DNA of 64,000 bases, taken from Variovorax dokdonensis (lineage in GTDB: Bacteria; Pseudomonadota; Gammaproteobacteria; Burkholderiales; Burkholderiaceae_C). Of this stretch, positions 63,624 to 64,000 are shown piece by piece (the first letter of the stretch is position 1; every line of letters starts with the position of its first letter). The stretch is from contig NZ_JASZYV010000002.1 in assembly GCF_030316895.1 (NCBI RefSeq), positions 372,001 to 436,000 on the forward strand, written 5' to 3'. A model generated the notes under the pieces. That model saw only the letters and a program-made list of their open reading frames with translations. It searched no databases and was not told the origin of the DNA. The position numbers and the translations under genes are program-made.

Positions 63624-64000
63624 CTAGTTGGACGAGATGCGCGTGAGCTCGGCTTGCAGCTCGGCGTTGGAAAGATGCTGCAGCGGCAGCGCCAGCAGTT
63701 GCAGCATCCGGTAGCCAATGGCCTGGCGGGTGAGGTCGAAGGCGGCTTGCCTGCCCGGCTCCGGCGCATTGGACGGGTCCGCGTATCCCCAATGGACCTT
63801 GACCGGGCTGCCCGGCCAGTAGGGGCATTGTTCGGCGGCCGCGCTGTCGCACACGGTGATGACGATCCGCATCTCGGGCGCACCGGGCTCGGTGAACTCG
63901 TCCCAGCTCTTGCTTCGGTAGCCCGCCGTATCGACGCCCGCGTTGGCGAGCGCCTCCAATGCAAGCGGGTTGATTCGTCCACTGGGCGCACTGCCCGCGC
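63624..64000 (-). CDS. arsC: Arsenate reductase ArsC, thioredoxin-coupled type (partial)
   Basis: The 3' part of a low-molecular-weight-phosphatase-like arsenate reductase. The frame is open to the last base; about 125 residues are visible and the N-terminal P-loop with the first catalytic cysteine is outside. Visible are AGSAPSGRINPLALEALANA, GYRSKSWDEF, VITVCDSAAAEQCPYWPG with further redox cysteines, and HWGYADPS. It reduces arsenate to arsenite, which the ACR3 permease encoded 13 bases downstream exports. Confidence 0.9.
   Translation of the reverse strand, partial: AGSAPSGRINPLALEALANAGVDTAGYRSKSWDEFTEPGAPEMRIVITVCDSAAAEQCPYWPGSPVKVHWGYADPSNAPEPGRQAAFDLTRQAIGYRMLQLLALPLQHLSNAELQAELTRISSN

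Noticed and set aside
1..64000. CRISPR arrays, rRNA, tRNA genes or insertion sequences
   Set aside because: No regularly spaced direct repeats, no tRNA-like cloverleaf and no transposase or terminal inverted repeats were recognised on reading both strands.

Overview
This 64 kb window is GC-rich, densely packed bacterial chromosome. The gene set and arrangement (LptA-LptB-RpoN, ArgS-SPOR-DsbA, ThiL/PgpA/PncC, DUF2917, UPF0149/SEC-C, ACR3-ArsC, an HU with a Lys/Ala-rich tail) point to a betaproteobacterium of the order Burkholderiales, most likely a Comamonadaceae member close to Variovorax. This is inferred from gene content; there is no rRNA or tRNA gene in the window. Both edges cut genes: a BenE-type transporter on the left and an ArsC arsenate reductase on the right. 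No gene-free stretch exceeds 300 bases.

Layout. 0-17 kb is metabolic and regulatory: benE/gshB, a siderophore-type TonB receptor behind a possible Fur site, a class II amidotransferase, an MFS exporter, a zinc-ribbon metallopeptidase, a predicted PPi-dependent phosphofructokinase coupled to a small Cys-rich protein, an acetyltransferase, a DUF2917/LysR divergent pair, an FHA protein, malate synthase G, and a CoA-transferase/LysR/DUF2214 operon. 17-31 kb is housekeeping: argS, SPOR protein, dsbA, lptA-lptB-rpoN, a hybrid histidine kinase, an RlmL-type methyltransferase, a PIN protein, a BUD32-like kinase and FHA protein, UPF0149, GNAT, pncC and pgpA.

31.3-35.1 kb is an accessory cassette of type VI secretion genes: PAAR, a Tle1-like DUF2235 lipase, a DUF3304-like lipoprotein that may be the immunity protein, and a DUF4123 adaptor. 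It separates thiL from pgpA, which are normally adjacent, and its two borders carry the same 9-bp word, so it looks like an insertion into a conserved operon. 35-45 kb returns to core genes (thiL, a YbdK-like ligase, an antiporter, apaG, rpe, a desuccinylase-like hydrolase), followed by a Ku/LigD end-joining pair.

45.4-54.6 kb is the most striking accessory locus: an exported TPR-CHAT (caspase-like) protein overlapping a TpsB outer-membrane transporter, then a 1769-residue TpsA filamentous-haemagglutinin-type exoprotein. The CHAT protein is a reasonable candidate for a protease that processes or controls the secreted partner. 54.6-62 kb holds a glycosyltransferase-like gene and two hybrid histidine kinases, each beside a gene for a periplasmic solute-binding protein, with strong inverted repeats in the spacers. 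The window ends with HU and an arsenite efflux/arsenate reductase pair.
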